DNA of 64,000 bases, from NCBI RefSeq assembly GCF_001877785.1, contig NZ_MINN01000139.1, forward strand, positions 111,532 to 175,531, given 5' to 3'. The notes beneath the pieces were generated by a model, which was given only the letters and a program-made list of their open reading frames with translations, was not told the origin of the DNA and did no database searches. The stretch is from Rossellomorea aquimaris. Lineage in GTDB: Bacteria > Bacillota > Bacilli > Bacillales > Bacillaceae_B. Of the stretch, positions 55,481-64,000 are shown piece by piece. Numbering within the stretch: the stretch's first letter is position 1; every line of letters begins with the position of its first letter. Position numbers and translations under genes: made by a program.

Positions 55481-56620
55481 TTACTTCGTGACCATTCTTG
55501 AAATGACAAGGCGCTGGATTTCCTGCGTTCCTTCATAGATTTGAGTGATCTTCGCGTCACGCATGTAGCGCTCGACAGGGTAATCCTTCGTGTAGCCGTA
55601 GCCGCCGAAGATCTGGACCGCTTCCGTTGTCACCTTCATCGCCGTATCCCCGGCCATCAATTTCGACATCGCCGATTCTTTACCGTATGGAAGGCCTTCC
55701 GACTCAAGCCACGCAGCCTGATAGGTTAATAGACGGGAAGCTTCGATGGATGTCGCCATGTCGGCAATTTTAAAAGAAATGCCTTGATTCGCAGCGATCG
55801 GCTTCCCGAACTGCTCACGCTCCTTCGCATAGTCGATTGACGCATCAAGCGCTCCCTGAGCAATCCCGACAGCCTGTGCGGCAATCCCGTTACGTCCGCC
55901 GTCAAGCGTCATCATTGCGATCTTGAAGCCTTCCCCTTCTTTGCCGAGAAGGTTTTCCTTCGGCACCTTGCACTCTTCGAACACGATTTCCGTCGTTGGA
56001 GACGAACGGATGCCGAGCTTCTTCTCTTTTTTACCGACAGAGAAGCCTTCGAAGTCCTTCTCCACGATGAACGCACTCGTACCGCGCTGGCGCGATGACG
56101 GATCCGTCAGTGCAAACACGATATACGTATCTGCGATTCCGCCGTTTGTGATGAAAATTTTAGATCCGTTTAAAATATAGTGATCGCCTTCAAGACGCGC
56201 AGTCGTCTTCATGCCGCCTGCATCTGAGCCTGATCCCGGCTCAGTCAAGCCATACGCGCCGATTTTCTCACCCTGCGCCATCGGACGGAGATACTTCTGC
56301 TTCTGCTCTTCCGTACCGAATTTGTACACAGGCCAGCCTGCCAGTGAAGTATGGGCGGATAACGTAACACCCGTAGAAGCACACACTCTTGAAAGCTCCT
56401 CGACTGCGATACAGTAAGCAAGATAGTCGCTTCCGATCCCGCCGTACTCTTCAGGCCAAGGAATCCCGGTCAAGCCGAGCTCCGCCATTTTCTTGAAGAT
56501 ATCCATATCGAAGCGCTCTTCTTCATCACGCTCAGCGGCAGTAGGAGCAACCTCATTGCGTGCAAAATCGCGCACCATCTTGCGAATCATCTCATGTTCT
56601 TCAGACAACGTAAATTTCAT
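55481..56620 (-). CDS. acdA: Acyl-CoA dehydrogenase
   Basis: 379-residue FAD enzyme introducing the 2,3 double bond in acyl-CoA. Signatures [18 protein letters not shown] and [23 protein letters not shown], with the catalytic Glu in [10 protein letters not shown]. Position near rpoE matches B. subtilis acdA. Chain-length specificity is not assigned. Confidence 0.95.
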   Translation of the reverse strand: MKFTLSEEHEMIRKMVRDFARNEVAPTAAERDEEERFDMDIFKKMAELGLTGIPWPEEYGGIGSDYLAYCIAVEELSRVCASTGVTLSAHTSLAGWPVYKFGTEEQKQKYLRPMAQGEKIGAYGLTEPGSGSDAGGMKTTARLEGDHYILNGSKIFITNGGIADTYIVFALTDPSSRQRGTSAFIVEKDFEGFSVGKKEKKLGIRSSPTTEIVFEECKVPKENLLGKEGEGFKIAMMTLDGGRNGIAAQAVGIAQGALDASIDYAKEREQFGKPIAANQGISFKIADMATSIEASRLLTYQAAWLESEGLPYGKESAMSKLMAGDTAMKVTTEAVQIFGGYGYTKDYPVERYMRDAKITQIYEGTQEIQRLVISRMVTK

Positions 56621-56702
56621 GATTTTTTCTCCTATCTTTGTTGGAATCTATTTTGATATTTATTTTAAAAATGTGGTTATTTCTCAGACACAAGTGTAAT
56701 CA

Positions 56703-56840
56703 CCGCTGTTGATTTCCGTGGAGGACTTCGCTTTCCGCGGGTAGCCCGTGAGCCTCCTCGTCGCATTCGCTCCTGCGGGGTCTCACATAAGCTACTCTTC
56801 CCGCTGGAGTCTTCGTCTTCCACTCCAATCAACAGCTGGA
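56703..56840. repeat. Element A copy
   Basis: Intact copy between the two dehydrogenases. Outer arms GCTGTTGATT/AATCAACAGC perfect; GTGGAGGAC/GTCTTCCAC with one G-T pair. Confidence 0.92.
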
Positions 56841-56893
56841 ATACCCCTAAATCCCATCATCTTAATTAAAACTAACTTCTATCGGGAAAACTT

Positions 56894-58030
56894 TTAAACC
56901 AATAAGTTCTTCCCGATTACCATCCTCTGAATCTCACTGGTGCCTTCGTAGATTTCGGTTACTTTGGCGTCTCGGAACAGGCGCTCTACCGGGTATTCTT
57001 TTGTGTAGCCGTAGCCTCCGTATACCTGGATGGCTTCGGTTGTGACGTCGACGGCTGTTTTTGAGGCGAAAAGTTTTGCCATGGAGGCTTCTTTTCCGCA
57101 GGAGATGCCCTGCCCGCGGAGGTCAGCCGCTCTGTAGACCAAAAGCTTTGCCCCTTCGACTGCGGTTGCCATGTCGGCGAGCTTGAACCCGATTCCCTGC
57201 TGGGAGGCGATCGGTTTGCCGAACTGGACGCGTTCTTTTGCATAAGCCGTTGCGTAATCGAACGCTCCTTCAGCGATCCCGAGGGCCTGTGCTGCGATTC
57301 CGATGCGGCCGACATCCAGGTTCGCCATCGCGATCTTGAAGCCTTCCCCTTCCTCGCCAAGGAGGTTTTCAACAGGCACTTTCATGTCTTCAAATGTCAG
57401 CTGTACAGTTCTTGAACCGTGCAGCCCCATTTTGTGTTCGTCTTTCCCGATGATCAGTCCGGGTGTACCTTTTTCAACGATGAATGCCGATACCCCGCGG
57501 CTTCCCTTCGTCTGATCGGTTACGGCGAACACGATATATGTATCCGCCTCGCCCCCGTTCGTGATGAAAACCTTCGAACCGTTCAGGACATAGTGATCGC
57601 CGCGTTTTTCCGCTTTTGACTTCAAGCTCTTCGCGTCCGACCCCGCACTCGGTTCCGTCAAACAGAATGCCCCTAAATATTCACCTGAAGCAAGCTTCGG
57701 AAGGTACTTCTGCTTCTGTTCCTCATTCCCAAAGTAGAGGATCGGATTCGTCCCGACCGAAGTGTGGACGGACAGGATCACCCCGATGGTGGCGCTTACT
57801 TTTGACAGCTCGTGAATCGCGATGATGTAGGAGGTGAAATCCATCTCTGAGCCGCCGTACTTTTCAGGGATCGTGATCCCCATCAGGCCGAGCTCCGCCA
57901 TTTTATTTAAAATCTCCCGCGGAAAATGCCCCTCTTCCATTTTCTCAACGAAAGGCTGTATTTCTGTTTCAGCAAAATCACGCACCATCTTGCGCATCAT
58001 CTGCTGTTCTTCCGTGAATCGTAAATTCAT
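56894..58030 (-). CDS. Acyl-CoA dehydrogenase, second paralogue
   Basis: 378 residues, same family as the preceding gene: [57 protein letters not shown] and EIYEGTSEIQRMVIG (catalytic Glu). Likely short- or branched-chain specific, given icmF and hbd in the cluster (inference). Start 58030 has GGGAGGGG upstream; the extension to 58078 runs toward an element A and is rejected. Confidence 0.95.
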   Translation of the reverse strand: MNLRFTEEQQMMRKMVRDFAETEIQPFVEKMEEGHFPREILNKMAELGLMGITIPEKYGGSEMDFTSYIIAIHELSKVSATIGVILSVHTSVGTNPILYFGNEEQKQKYLPKLASGEYLGAFCLTEPSAGSDAKSLKSKAEKRGDHYVLNGSKVFITNGGEADTYIVFAVTDQTKGSRGVSAFIVEKGTPGLIIGKDEHKMGLHGSRTVQLTFEDMKVPVENLLGEEGEGFKIAMANLDVGRIGIAAQALGIAEGAFDYATAYAKERVQFGKPIASQQGIGFKLADMATAVEGAKLLVYRAADLRGQGISCGKEASMAKLFASKTAVDVTTEAIQVYGGYGYTKEYPVERLFRDAKVTEIYEGTSEIQRMVIGKNLLV

Positions 58031-58093
58031 GATTGTCCCCTCCCGGATGTTCGCATGCACTACAAGGATCTTTCTCATGGCCCTTTCAACAAG

Positions 58094-58228
58094 GCCGTTG
58101 ATTTCCGCTGCAGGTATTTGCTTTCCGCGGGGAGGAAGTCGAGCCTCCTCGGCGTCCCGCCTGCGGGGTCTCGACTTTTCCTCTTTATCCCGTCGGAGTC
58201 AAATGCCTTCCGCTTCAATCAACTTAGT
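58094..58228. repeat. Divergent element A copy
   Basis: Keeps the design but with many changes; the inner stem is AGTCGAG/CTCGACT with GAGGAA/TTTCCTC, where other copies have GTGAG/CTCAC. Outer CGTTGATT/AATCAACT mostly pairs. Confidence 0.88.
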
Positions 58229-58275
58229 GGTAATATCATCAATCGGCTTTAACGAAATCCTTATGTGACATCCAC

Positions 58276-59127
58276 TTATTCGTAAGAGTAAAAACCTCTT
58301 CCTGTCTTTTTACCGAGCCAGCCTGCTTTGACATATTTTCTGAGCAGCGGGCATGGACGGTATTTGTCGTCTCCGAAGCCTTCGTGGAGTGTTTCCATGA
58401 TGTACAGGCAAGTGTCGAGACCGATGAAATCGGCAAGCGTCAGCGGCCCCATCGGATGATTCATGCCGAGCTTCATCACCTCGTCGATCGCTTCCTTGCT
58501 TGCCACCCCTTCATACAGCGTGTAGACCGCTTCGTTGATCATCGGCATCAGGATACGGTTCGAAACGAATCCCGGGAAGTCTTCCACCTCGACCGGCACT
58601 TTGCTCAGTGACTTCGTCATATCCTCGATCGCCTGATACACCTCATCCGTCGTCGCAAGCCCGCGGATGATCTCAACTAGCTTCATCACCGGTACCGGGT
58701 TCATGAAATGCATCCCGATCACCTGCTGGGGACGCTTAGTCGCCGCTGCAATCTCCGTGATTGGAAGAGAAGAAGTATTGGTCGCAAGGATCGCATGCTC
58801 GGGAGCAATTTCATCCAGCTGAGCGAAGATCTTCGTTTTGATCTCCATATTCTCAACCGCTGCTTCGATCACGATATCCACACTTTTGGCATCGTTGAGA
58901 TCCGTTGAAGCCGTCAGTCTGTTCAGCGTCGCTGCCTTCTCGTCTTCACTCATCCGGCCTTTGTCCACCGAACGGGAAAGGTTTTTTGTAATGACGCCGA
59001 TCCCTTTTTGGACGAACTCTTCTTTGAGGTCATTCAGGAACACGTCGAACCCTGCCTGTGCGCATACCTGGGCGATTCCGGAACCCATCTGACCGGCTCC
59101 GATGACCATGACTTTTTTTATGTTCAT
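58276..59127 (-). CDS. hbd: 3-hydroxybutyryl-CoA dehydrogenase
   Basis: 283 residues. NAD-binding GAGQMGSGIAQVCAQAG at 10-26; catalytic His in GMHFMNPVPVMKLVE; C-terminal domain with NHPMGPLTLADFIGLD. Oxidises 3-hydroxyacyl-CoA to 3-ketoacyl-CoA (or the reverse). AAAGGGGAG precedes the ATG. Confidence 0.95.
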   Translation of the reverse strand: MNIKKVMVIGAGQMGSGIAQVCAQAGFDVFLNDLKEEFVQKGIGVITKNLSRSVDKGRMSEDEKAATLNRLTASTDLNDAKSVDIVIEAAVENMEIKTKIFAQLDEIAPEHAILATNTSSLPITEIAAATKRPQQVIGMHFMNPVPVMKLVEIIRGLATTDEVYQAIEDMTKSLSKVPVEVEDFPGFVSNRILMPMINEAVYTLYEGVASKEAIDEVMKLGMNHPMGPLTLADFIGLDTCLYIMETLHEGFGDDKYRPCPLLRKYVKAGWLGKKTGRGFYSYE

Positions 59128-59165
59128 TTTGTTTCTCCCCTTTGTTTGAGATGTTTCTGATTACA

Positions 59166-59300
59166 ACGCTTTTGATTTCCGTGCAAGACTACGCTTTCCG
59201 CGGGCGGCCGGTAAGCCTCCTCGTCGCGTTGCTCCTGCGGGGTCTTACCTGTCTCGCTTTTCCCGCAGGAGTCTTCGTCTTGCACTCCAATCAACGCTGG
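59166..59300. repeat. Element A copy
   Basis: Intact copy upstream of hbd. GTGCAAGAC/GTCTTGCAC perfect; inner stem CCGGTAAG/CTTACCTG replaces GTGAG/CTCAC in a paired way. Confidence 0.92.
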
Positions 59301-59347
59301 AACAAGTAATATTTCAATAAATGTTTTATCAGAAATTCCGGTTTGGT

Positions 59348-59589
59348 GTACCTGGTACATTTGGGTTGATAGTACCTGGTACACAGGCATTCCCGTTGTG
59401 GTGCCAGGCACAGAAGCCTTGTTTTGTGCCTGGCACAAATTGCTTCGATTGTTCCTGGCACAATATGGTCTGTTTGTTCCTGGCACCGTTAATCCTTCAA
59501 ATGGTGCCTGGGTCAGATGCCCCGATTTGAGCCTGGCTCAAAACACCACATTTGAGCCAGGCTCAAAACCACCAAATCGAGCCAGGCAC
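59348..59589. repeat. 25-bp phased palindrome array, 10 units
   Basis: Words of the GTACCTGGTAC family at 59348, 59372, 59401, 59426, 59451, 59476, 59504, 59529, 59554 and 59579; six of nine steps are exactly 25 bp, the others 24, 29 and 28. Word types follow nearly the same progression as at 1311-1621 (GTA, then GTG, GTT, GAG). Lies between thiolase and hbd. Confidence 0.93.
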
Positions 59590-59656
59590 CACCACTGCTG
59601 GAAGGCACCCAGCCCAACCCTAAAACTCTCTCAATCTGACAATCCACAACCCAAGC

Positions 59657-60844
59657 CTACTGCTTCGGCACCTCGATCATAACCGCATCGCCCTGTCCGC
59701 CTCCGGAGCAGATGGATGCGATTCCGATACCGCCGCCGCGGCGTTTCAGTTCGTAGGCGAGTGTGAGGATGATGCGCGCTCCGCTTGCCCCGATTGGGTG
59801 GCCGAGTGCTACGGCGCCCCCGTTCACGTTGATTTTTTCAGGGTCGAGACCGGCAATCTTGCCGCTTGTAAGTGCTACTGCCGCGAATGCTTCGTTGATT
59901 TCGAACAGGTCGATTTCTTCGAGTGATTTGCCTGTTTTCTTCAGCAGTTCATTGATGACAAGGCCCGGTGTCTGCGGGAAGTCCTTTGCTTCCACTGCAA
60001 TTGCTGTATGACCGAGGATTGCCGCCAATGGTTTTTTGCCTTCTTTTTTCGCACGTTCTTCGCTCATCAGGATCATGGCGGCTGCCCCGTCATTGACCCC
60101 TGGCGCGTTACCTGCCGTGATCGTGCCGTCCGATCCGAATACCGGACCGAGTTTTGCCAATACTTCAAGGGATGTATCCTTACGAGGTGCTTCGTCGCGG
60201 TCGACCACTACCGGATCGCCTTTGCGCTGCGGCACTTCTACTGCCACGATTTCTTCACCAAGCTTCCCGTCTTCAGTTGCTTTCACCGCAAGCTCGTGGC
60301 TTCTGAATGCCCAGTTGTCCTGGTCTTCCCTGGACAGTTCAAATTCTTTGGCTGTCTCGTTTCCGTATGTGCCCATGTGGACATTGTTAAAGGAGCAAGT
60401 CAGGCCGTCGTGTACCATCAAGTCCTTCACGCTTGAGTCGCCCATTTTGAATCCCCAGCGTGCTTTTGGCAGGATGTATGGCGCATTCGACATTGATTCC
60501 ATTCCGCCGGCCACGATGACTTCCCCGTCTCCTGCACGGATGATCTGATCGGCCATCGTGACACTTCTCATACCGGACGCGCACACTTTATTGATTGTTT
60601 CTGTTTTTACGTTCCAAGGAATTCCTGCGTGGCGCGATGCCTGGCGGGAAGGAATCTGTCCCTGTCCTCCCTGAAGGACCGTGCCGAGGATCACCTCGTC
60701 AATGTCTTCACCGCTGACACCTGCTCTATTCAATGCTTCCTTCACTGCAAAACCGCCGAGCTCGGAAGCTGTAAAACTGCTCAATCCGCCTCCAAACTTG
60801 CCGAAAGGAGTTCTGGCTCCATCTAGAATGACCGTTTTCCCCAT
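59657..60844 (-). CDS. thlA: Acetyl-CoA C-acetyltransferase (thiolase)
   Basis: 395 residues. Nucleophile Cys in [11 protein letters not shown] (about 88), the His in [19 protein letters not shown] and the second Cys in [16 protein letters not shown]. Cleaves or forms acetoacetyl-CoA. GAGGAG precedes the ATG. A perfect cre lies just upstream. The order thiolase-hbd-acyl-CoA dehydrogenases resembles the mmg operon. Confidence 0.95.
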   Translation of the reverse strand: MGKTVILDGARTPFGKFGGGLSSFTASELGGFAVKEALNRAGVSGEDIDEVILGTVLQGGQGQIPSRQASRHAGIPWNVKTETINKVCASGMRSVTMADQIIRAGDGEVIVAGGMESMSNAPYILPKARWGFKMGDSSVKDLMVHDGLTCSFNNVHMGTYGNETAKEFELSREDQDNWAFRSHELAVKATEDGKLGEEIVAVEVPQRKGDPVVVDRDEAPRKDTSLEVLAKLGPVFGSDGTITAGNAPGVNDGAAAMILMSEERAKKEGKKPLAAILGHTAIAVEAKDFPQTPGLVINELLKKTGKSLEEIDLFEINEAFAAVALTSGKIAGLDPEKINVNGGAVALGHPIGASGARIILTLAYELKRRGGGIGIASICSGGGQGDAVMIEVPKQ

Positions 60845-60884
60845 GTAAATCCCTCTCCTCTTTCTTTCAGTTTGAGTACTTCAT

Positions 60885-60902
60885 TTTGTATACGCTTTCA
60901 AA
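60885..60902 (-). promoter_or_regulatory. Catabolite-responsive element (cre) upstream of the thiolase
   Basis: TTGAAAGCGTATACAA on the minus strand (core 60887-60900) matches the cre consensus WTGNAANCGNWNNCAW at every fixed position. A -10-like TAGAAT lies just before it, so CcpA would block the start of transcription. Confidence 0.8.
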
Positions 60903-60997
60903 AAATATTCTAAGTATCAGGTGGTTCCCTTGTTCTTCATGAACTCGTCATGCAGAGTGTTAAATGGCTTTCCCTACCGGCTGCAGCGATCTTGACT

Positions 60998-61011
60998 GAA
61001 CGCTCGCTCGA
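60998..61011. promoter_or_regulatory. Candidate TetR-type operator
   Basis: TGAACGCTCGCTCG matches 12 of 14 positions of the 6-2-6 palindrome TGAACGNNCGTTCA typical of acyl-CoA-sensing TetR regulators. It lies 150 bp upstream of the thiolase start. Confidence 0.4.
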
Positions 61012-61020
61012 CCGAATGCC

Positions 61021-61054
61021 AAAAGAGGAAGGGACAGATTCCGTCCCTTTCCAC
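61021..61054 (-). terminator. Terminator between fadF and the thiolase operon
   Basis: GGAAAGGGAC pairs with GTCCCTTCC, then TCTTTTGG on the minus strand. The T run is short. Confidence 0.6.
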
Positions 61055-61218
61055 TATTTCCATTGTACTTCAAAATTGTGTAAAACGTAATGATTTTTTA
61101 GAAAGTTTTTATTTTTCATTTAAATTATTATTCTAGAAAAATAAACAGGAGTGAAACATATTAGTTATTTAGTTTCACTCTGTTTCAGGTAAGTTGTATT
61201 AGGTTAATTCTGCTATCA

Positions 61219-61476
61219 CCGCTTTTGATTTCCGTGGAAGACTTCGCTTTCCGCGGGCGGCCGGTGAGCCTCCTCGTCGCTACGCTCCTGCGGGTAGAAA
61301 AGCGGAAGGGCTTTGCTCAGAGGCTTTGGCATAAGGCGAATCGGCCACGAAGGCGTTCTTTGCCTTCTTGGACGATTTGACTTATGACATTTGCCTCTAA
61401 GCCCTGTAGCTGGACAGGTCTCACCTGTCTCGCTTTTCCCGCAGGAGTCTTCGTCTTCCACTACAATCAAAAGCTA
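61219..61476. repeat. Element A copy split by one element B
   Basis: Outer arms GCTTTTGATT/AATCAAAAGC perfect. A is interrupted after CTGCGGG by one AGGGCTT-type B copy (61297-61416) and resumes GTCTCACC. Confidence 0.94.
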
Positions 61477-61558
61477 GAGCTGTATAAAAATCGAGCTTCT
61501 CATAGCAATTAATATCAGCTTTAAGAACGTTTTCTACTAAGATCAATTCCTCTGTTTT

Positions 61559-63673
61559 TTAAGCAACGACCTCATCTTTATGATCACCGCAGACTGCTTT
61601 TTCAAGAAGCTCGGCAACGTCGAGTGTAGAGACGTTTTCTTCGACTTCCTTCGCTTTCGTTCCATCTGATAGCATCGTCAGGCAGTACGGGCAGCCGGAG
61701 CTGATGACGGATGGGCTGACGGCAAGTGCCTGTTCGGTACGGGATACGTTGACGCGGTGGCCTGTGTCTTCTTCCATCCACATGAGTCCTCCACCGGCTC
61801 CGCAGCACATTCCTTTTTCTTTATTACGTTCCATTTCAACGAGTTTGACGCCGGAAATCGATTTAAGGATTTCACGCGGCGGATCGTACACTTCGTTGTA
61901 ACGGCCGAGGTAGCACGAATCGTGGAATGTGATCGTTTCGTTCACTTCGTACTGCGGCTTCAGACGTCCTTCCTTCACAAGGTCGTAAAGAAGCTCGGTA
62001 TGGTGATACACTTCCGCTTCCAGTCCGAAGTCCGGATATTCATTTTTGAAGATGTTATAAGCATGCGGGTCGATTGTGACGATTTTCTTGATCTCATGCT
62101 TTTCAAATTCGGCGATATTGTTTGTCGCAAGCTCCTGGAATAAGAATTCGTTTCCAAGTCGGCGCGGCGTATCGCCTGAGTTTTTCTCTTTATTTCCTAA
62201 AATCGCGAACTTGACGCCGGCTTCGTTCATAAGCTTGGCGAATGACAGCGCGATTTTTTGGCTTCGGTTATCAAATGAACCCATGGATCCGACCCAGAAT
62301 AGGAATTCGAAGTCTTCCCCTGCTTTTTTCATTTCTTTCACCGTCGGGATGTGGACGTCTTCCCTTGCTTCACGCCAGTTTTCACGTTCTTTTCGGTTAA
62401 GTCCCCATGGATTTCCCTGACGCTCGATGTTTTGCATTGCACGCTGGGCATCGGCGTCCATTTTTCCTTCTGTAAGGACCAGATAACGGCGAAGGTCGAT
62501 GATTTTGTCGACGTGCTCGTTCATGACCGGGCATTGGTCTTCACAGTTTCGGCATGTCGTACATGCCCAGATTTCTTCTTCCGTGATGACGTCCCCGATC
62601 AAGGACGGGCTGTATGCCGCACCTGCTGCCGCTTCTTCGGCTGCTTGTGTCGCACCTGCCATCGCAAGCTGGTTTCCTTTTGTCCCGTTGAATGCGAATG
62701 TCGGCACCCACGGTTTTTTCTGTGTCACGGCAGCACCGTGATTTGTCAGGTGATCACGCAGTTTCACGATCAGATCCATCGGCGACAGCATTTTACCTGT
62801 GCCGGTTGCAGGACACATATTTGTACAGCGCCCGCACTCCACGCAGGCGTAGAAATCGATCATCTGTGTCTGGGTGAATTCTTCTATTTTTCCTACCCCG
62901 AAGCTTTCTGCCGATTCGTCTTCGAAGTCGATCGGCTTCAGTTTTCCAGGGTTGTCTAAGCGGTTAAAAAATACATTGGCCGGTCCTGCGATCAAGTGGG
63001 CATGCTTTGACTGCGGCACATACACCAGGAATGCGAGCAGGAAGATCAAGTGGATCCACCATGCGATGTAGAATATGACGATGGATGCCGTTTCACCGAT
63101 CGCACCGAGTGCTCCCCCGATCAGTGACGCAACAGGCTCGGTCCATGCAAGGTCCTCACCATGCCAGATAAGGCTCATTCCGTTCCCTACAAGCACGGAA
63201 AGCATCAAGCCCCCGATGAATAAAAGAACGAGTCCTGATTTGAAGCCTCTTTTTAAACGGACGAGCTTTTCCACGTAACGTCGGTGGAATGCCCACACGA
63301 CAGCGACGAGGATCATCAGTGTGACGAGTTCCTGGAAGAACGTGAAGCCCGGATACAGAGGTCCAAGCGGCAGATGGTTCCCCGGAGCAAGCCCTTTGAT
63401 GATGAAGTCGATCGCCCCGAATTGTACTAAGATGAAGCCGTAGAAGAACATGACGTGGATCGCTCCGCTTTTCTTATCCTTCAAGAGCTTCTTCTGTCCG
63501 AAGACGTTGACCATGATTTTTTCGAAGCGTTCTTTGAATCGTTTATCGAATTCGACTTTCTTTCCGAGTTTGATATATTCAATTCTCGTTTTGACCACAT
63601 ACACAAACAGACTCACTGCGTAAACGGTTACAAAAATGAACGCAATCCAATTGAGAATGAGTAATCCATTCAT
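61559..63673 (-). CDS. fadF: Iron-sulfur acyl-CoA oxidation-linked reductase FadF
   Basis: 704 residues. N-terminal membrane part with about six segments (1-230, a DUF/NarI-like region), two [4Fe-4S] ferredoxin motifs (CVECGRCTNMCP and CTTCRNCEDQCP), then two heterodisulfide-reductase CCG domains (CYLGRYNEVYDPP, CCGAGGGLMWME). Thought to pass electrons from electron-transfer flavoprotein to the quinone pool in fatty-acid oxidation. GGGGGAGAG precedes the ATG. Its promoter carries a FadR-type palindrome. Confidence 0.93.
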   Translation of the reverse strand: MNGLLILNWIAFIFVTVYAVSLFVYVVKTRIEYIKLGKKVEFDKRFKERFEKIMVNVFGQKKLLKDKKSGAIHVMFFYGFILVQFGAIDFIIKGLAPGNHLPLGPLYPGFTFFQELVTLMILVAVVWAFHRRYVEKLVRLKRGFKSGLVLLFIGGLMLSVLVGNGMSLIWHGEDLAWTEPVASLIGGALGAIGETASIVIFYIAWWIHLIFLLAFLVYVPQSKHAHLIAGPANVFFNRLDNPGKLKPIDFEDESAESFGVGKIEEFTQTQMIDFYACVECGRCTNMCPATGTGKMLSPMDLIVKLRDHLTNHGAAVTQKKPWVPTFAFNGTKGNQLAMAGATQAAEEAAAGAAYSPSLIGDVITEEEIWACTTCRNCEDQCPVMNEHVDKIIDLRRYLVLTEGKMDADAQRAMQNIERQGNPWGLNRKERENWREAREDVHIPTVKEMKKAGEDFEFLFWVGSMGSFDNRSQKIALSFAKLMNEAGVKFAILGNKEKNSGDTPRRLGNEFLFQELATNNIAEFEKHEIKKIVTIDPHAYNIFKNEYPDFGLEAEVYHHTELLYDLVKEGRLKPQYEVNETITFHDSCYLGRYNEVYDPPREILKSISGVKLVEMERNKEKGMCCGAGGGLMWMEEDTGHRVNVSRTEQALAVSPSVISSGCPYCLTMLSDGTKAKEVEENVSTLDVAELLEKAVCGDHKDEVVA

Positions 63674-63765
63674 CTCAAGTCTCTCCCCCTTTTTCGGCTC
63701 GCAAATGAACGTCCCCTTTGTTCAAACTTTTACAAACCAAATTAATATTCAGAAAAATATCCTTA

Positions 63766-63802
63766 TGTCCATTATATAATGAATGAGCATTCAGTCAACG
63801 AT
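63766..63802 (-). promoter_or_regulatory. fadF promoter with an overlapping FadR-type box
   Basis: On the minus strand TTGACT, 16 bases, TATAAT. Between and over them lies TGAATGAGCATTCA (plus 63780-63793), a perfect 6-2-6 palindrome that extends to TGACTGAATG, close to the B. subtilis FadR box TGAATGAMTANTCATTCA. A repressor bound here would cover the promoter. Confidence 0.75.
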
Positions 63803-63828
63803 TTTTTTAAAAGAAACTTCTCTTATTA

Positions 63829-63885
63829 CCGCTTATGATTTCCATGCAGGACTCCGCTTTCCGCGGGCGGTTGGTGAGCCTCCCT
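63829..63885. repeat. Truncated element A (left half)
   Basis: CCGCTTATGATTTCC to GTGAGCCTCC matches the left half; sequence then diverges. The rest of the window to 64000 has no recognised gene. Confidence 0.75.
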
Positions 63886-64000
63886 CACGATAATGGCAGG
63901 TTACTTAGAATATCTTTGTTTTTCTCGGGATTTCTTAAGTGTTCAACATAAGAGACACGGCATGGTCAAACAGATACACCCAAATTTAAATATATCTGGA

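Overview
This window is a chromosomal segment of an endospore-forming, Gram-positive Bacillaceae bacterium of moderate GC content. The gene order closely follows the Bacillus subtilis region running spoIIQ-spoIID-murAA-ywmB-ywzB-atp operon-upp-glyA-ywlG-ywlF-ywlE-ywlD-ywlC-spoIIR-prmC-prfA-tdk-rpmE-rho-glpX-murAB-tal-fbaA-spo0F-ywjG-pyrG-rpoE-acdA-fadF. Nearly all genes lie on the minus strand. The mixture of B. subtilis-type synteny with a fused isobutyryl-CoA mutase (icmF) and many intergenic repeats suggests a Bacillus-related genus such as Rossellomorea. That genus-level guess is inference.

Layout. 1-6 kb: spoIIQ (cut by the window edge), a vanZ-like gene, spoIID with a sigma-E promoter, murAA, ywmB, ywzB. 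6.5-9.5 kb: a plus-strand accessory block of two CotB-like coat proteins, a small membrane peptide and an ArsB/NhaD-type permease, inserted between ywzB and atpC. 10-17.3 kb: the complete F1Fo ATP synthase operon with atpI and atpZ. 18.6-23.6 kb: mnaA, upp, glyA, ywlG, rpiB. 23.8-32.8 kb: a chemoreceptor, ywlE, mntP, ywlC with a DnaA-box cluster upstream, an acetyltransferase, spoIIR, prmC, prfA. 33-42.3 kb: a sporulation lipoprotein, tdk, rpmE, rho, glpX, murAB, tal, fbaA, spo0F. 42.6-47.1 kb: ywjG and a sugar-type (CUT2) ABC importer controlled by a complete SAM-I riboswitch. 47.6-50.5 kb: pyrG with its CTP-sensing attenuator, then rpoE. 51.4-63.7 kb: icmF, a TetR regulator, two acyl-CoA dehydrogenases, hbd, thiolase and fadF, a fatty-acid/branched-chain acyl-CoA catabolic region with a cre site and a FadR-type box.

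The least explained content is between genes. Three layers stand out. (1) Phased word arrays: a short word is repeated at a fixed pitch while the filler between copies is not conserved. Two arrays use an 11-bp palindrome of the type GTACCTGGTAC at a 25-bp pitch. One of them keeps exact register over 13 copies, and the word changes along the array while staying symmetric. At least six others use a different non-palindromic word each, at a 20-21 bp pitch, about two helical turns. (2) Element A, a hairpin repeat of about 130 bp found 14 times. (3) Element B, a hairpin repeat of about 121 bp found 15 times, with sub-families whose stems differ by compensatory changes. Four A copies carry one or two B copies inserted in the A apical loop, three of them at the same loop sequence, so B seems to target A. 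These layers, and the SAM-riboswitch-controlled sugar-type importer, are the strongest candidates for undescribed biology.
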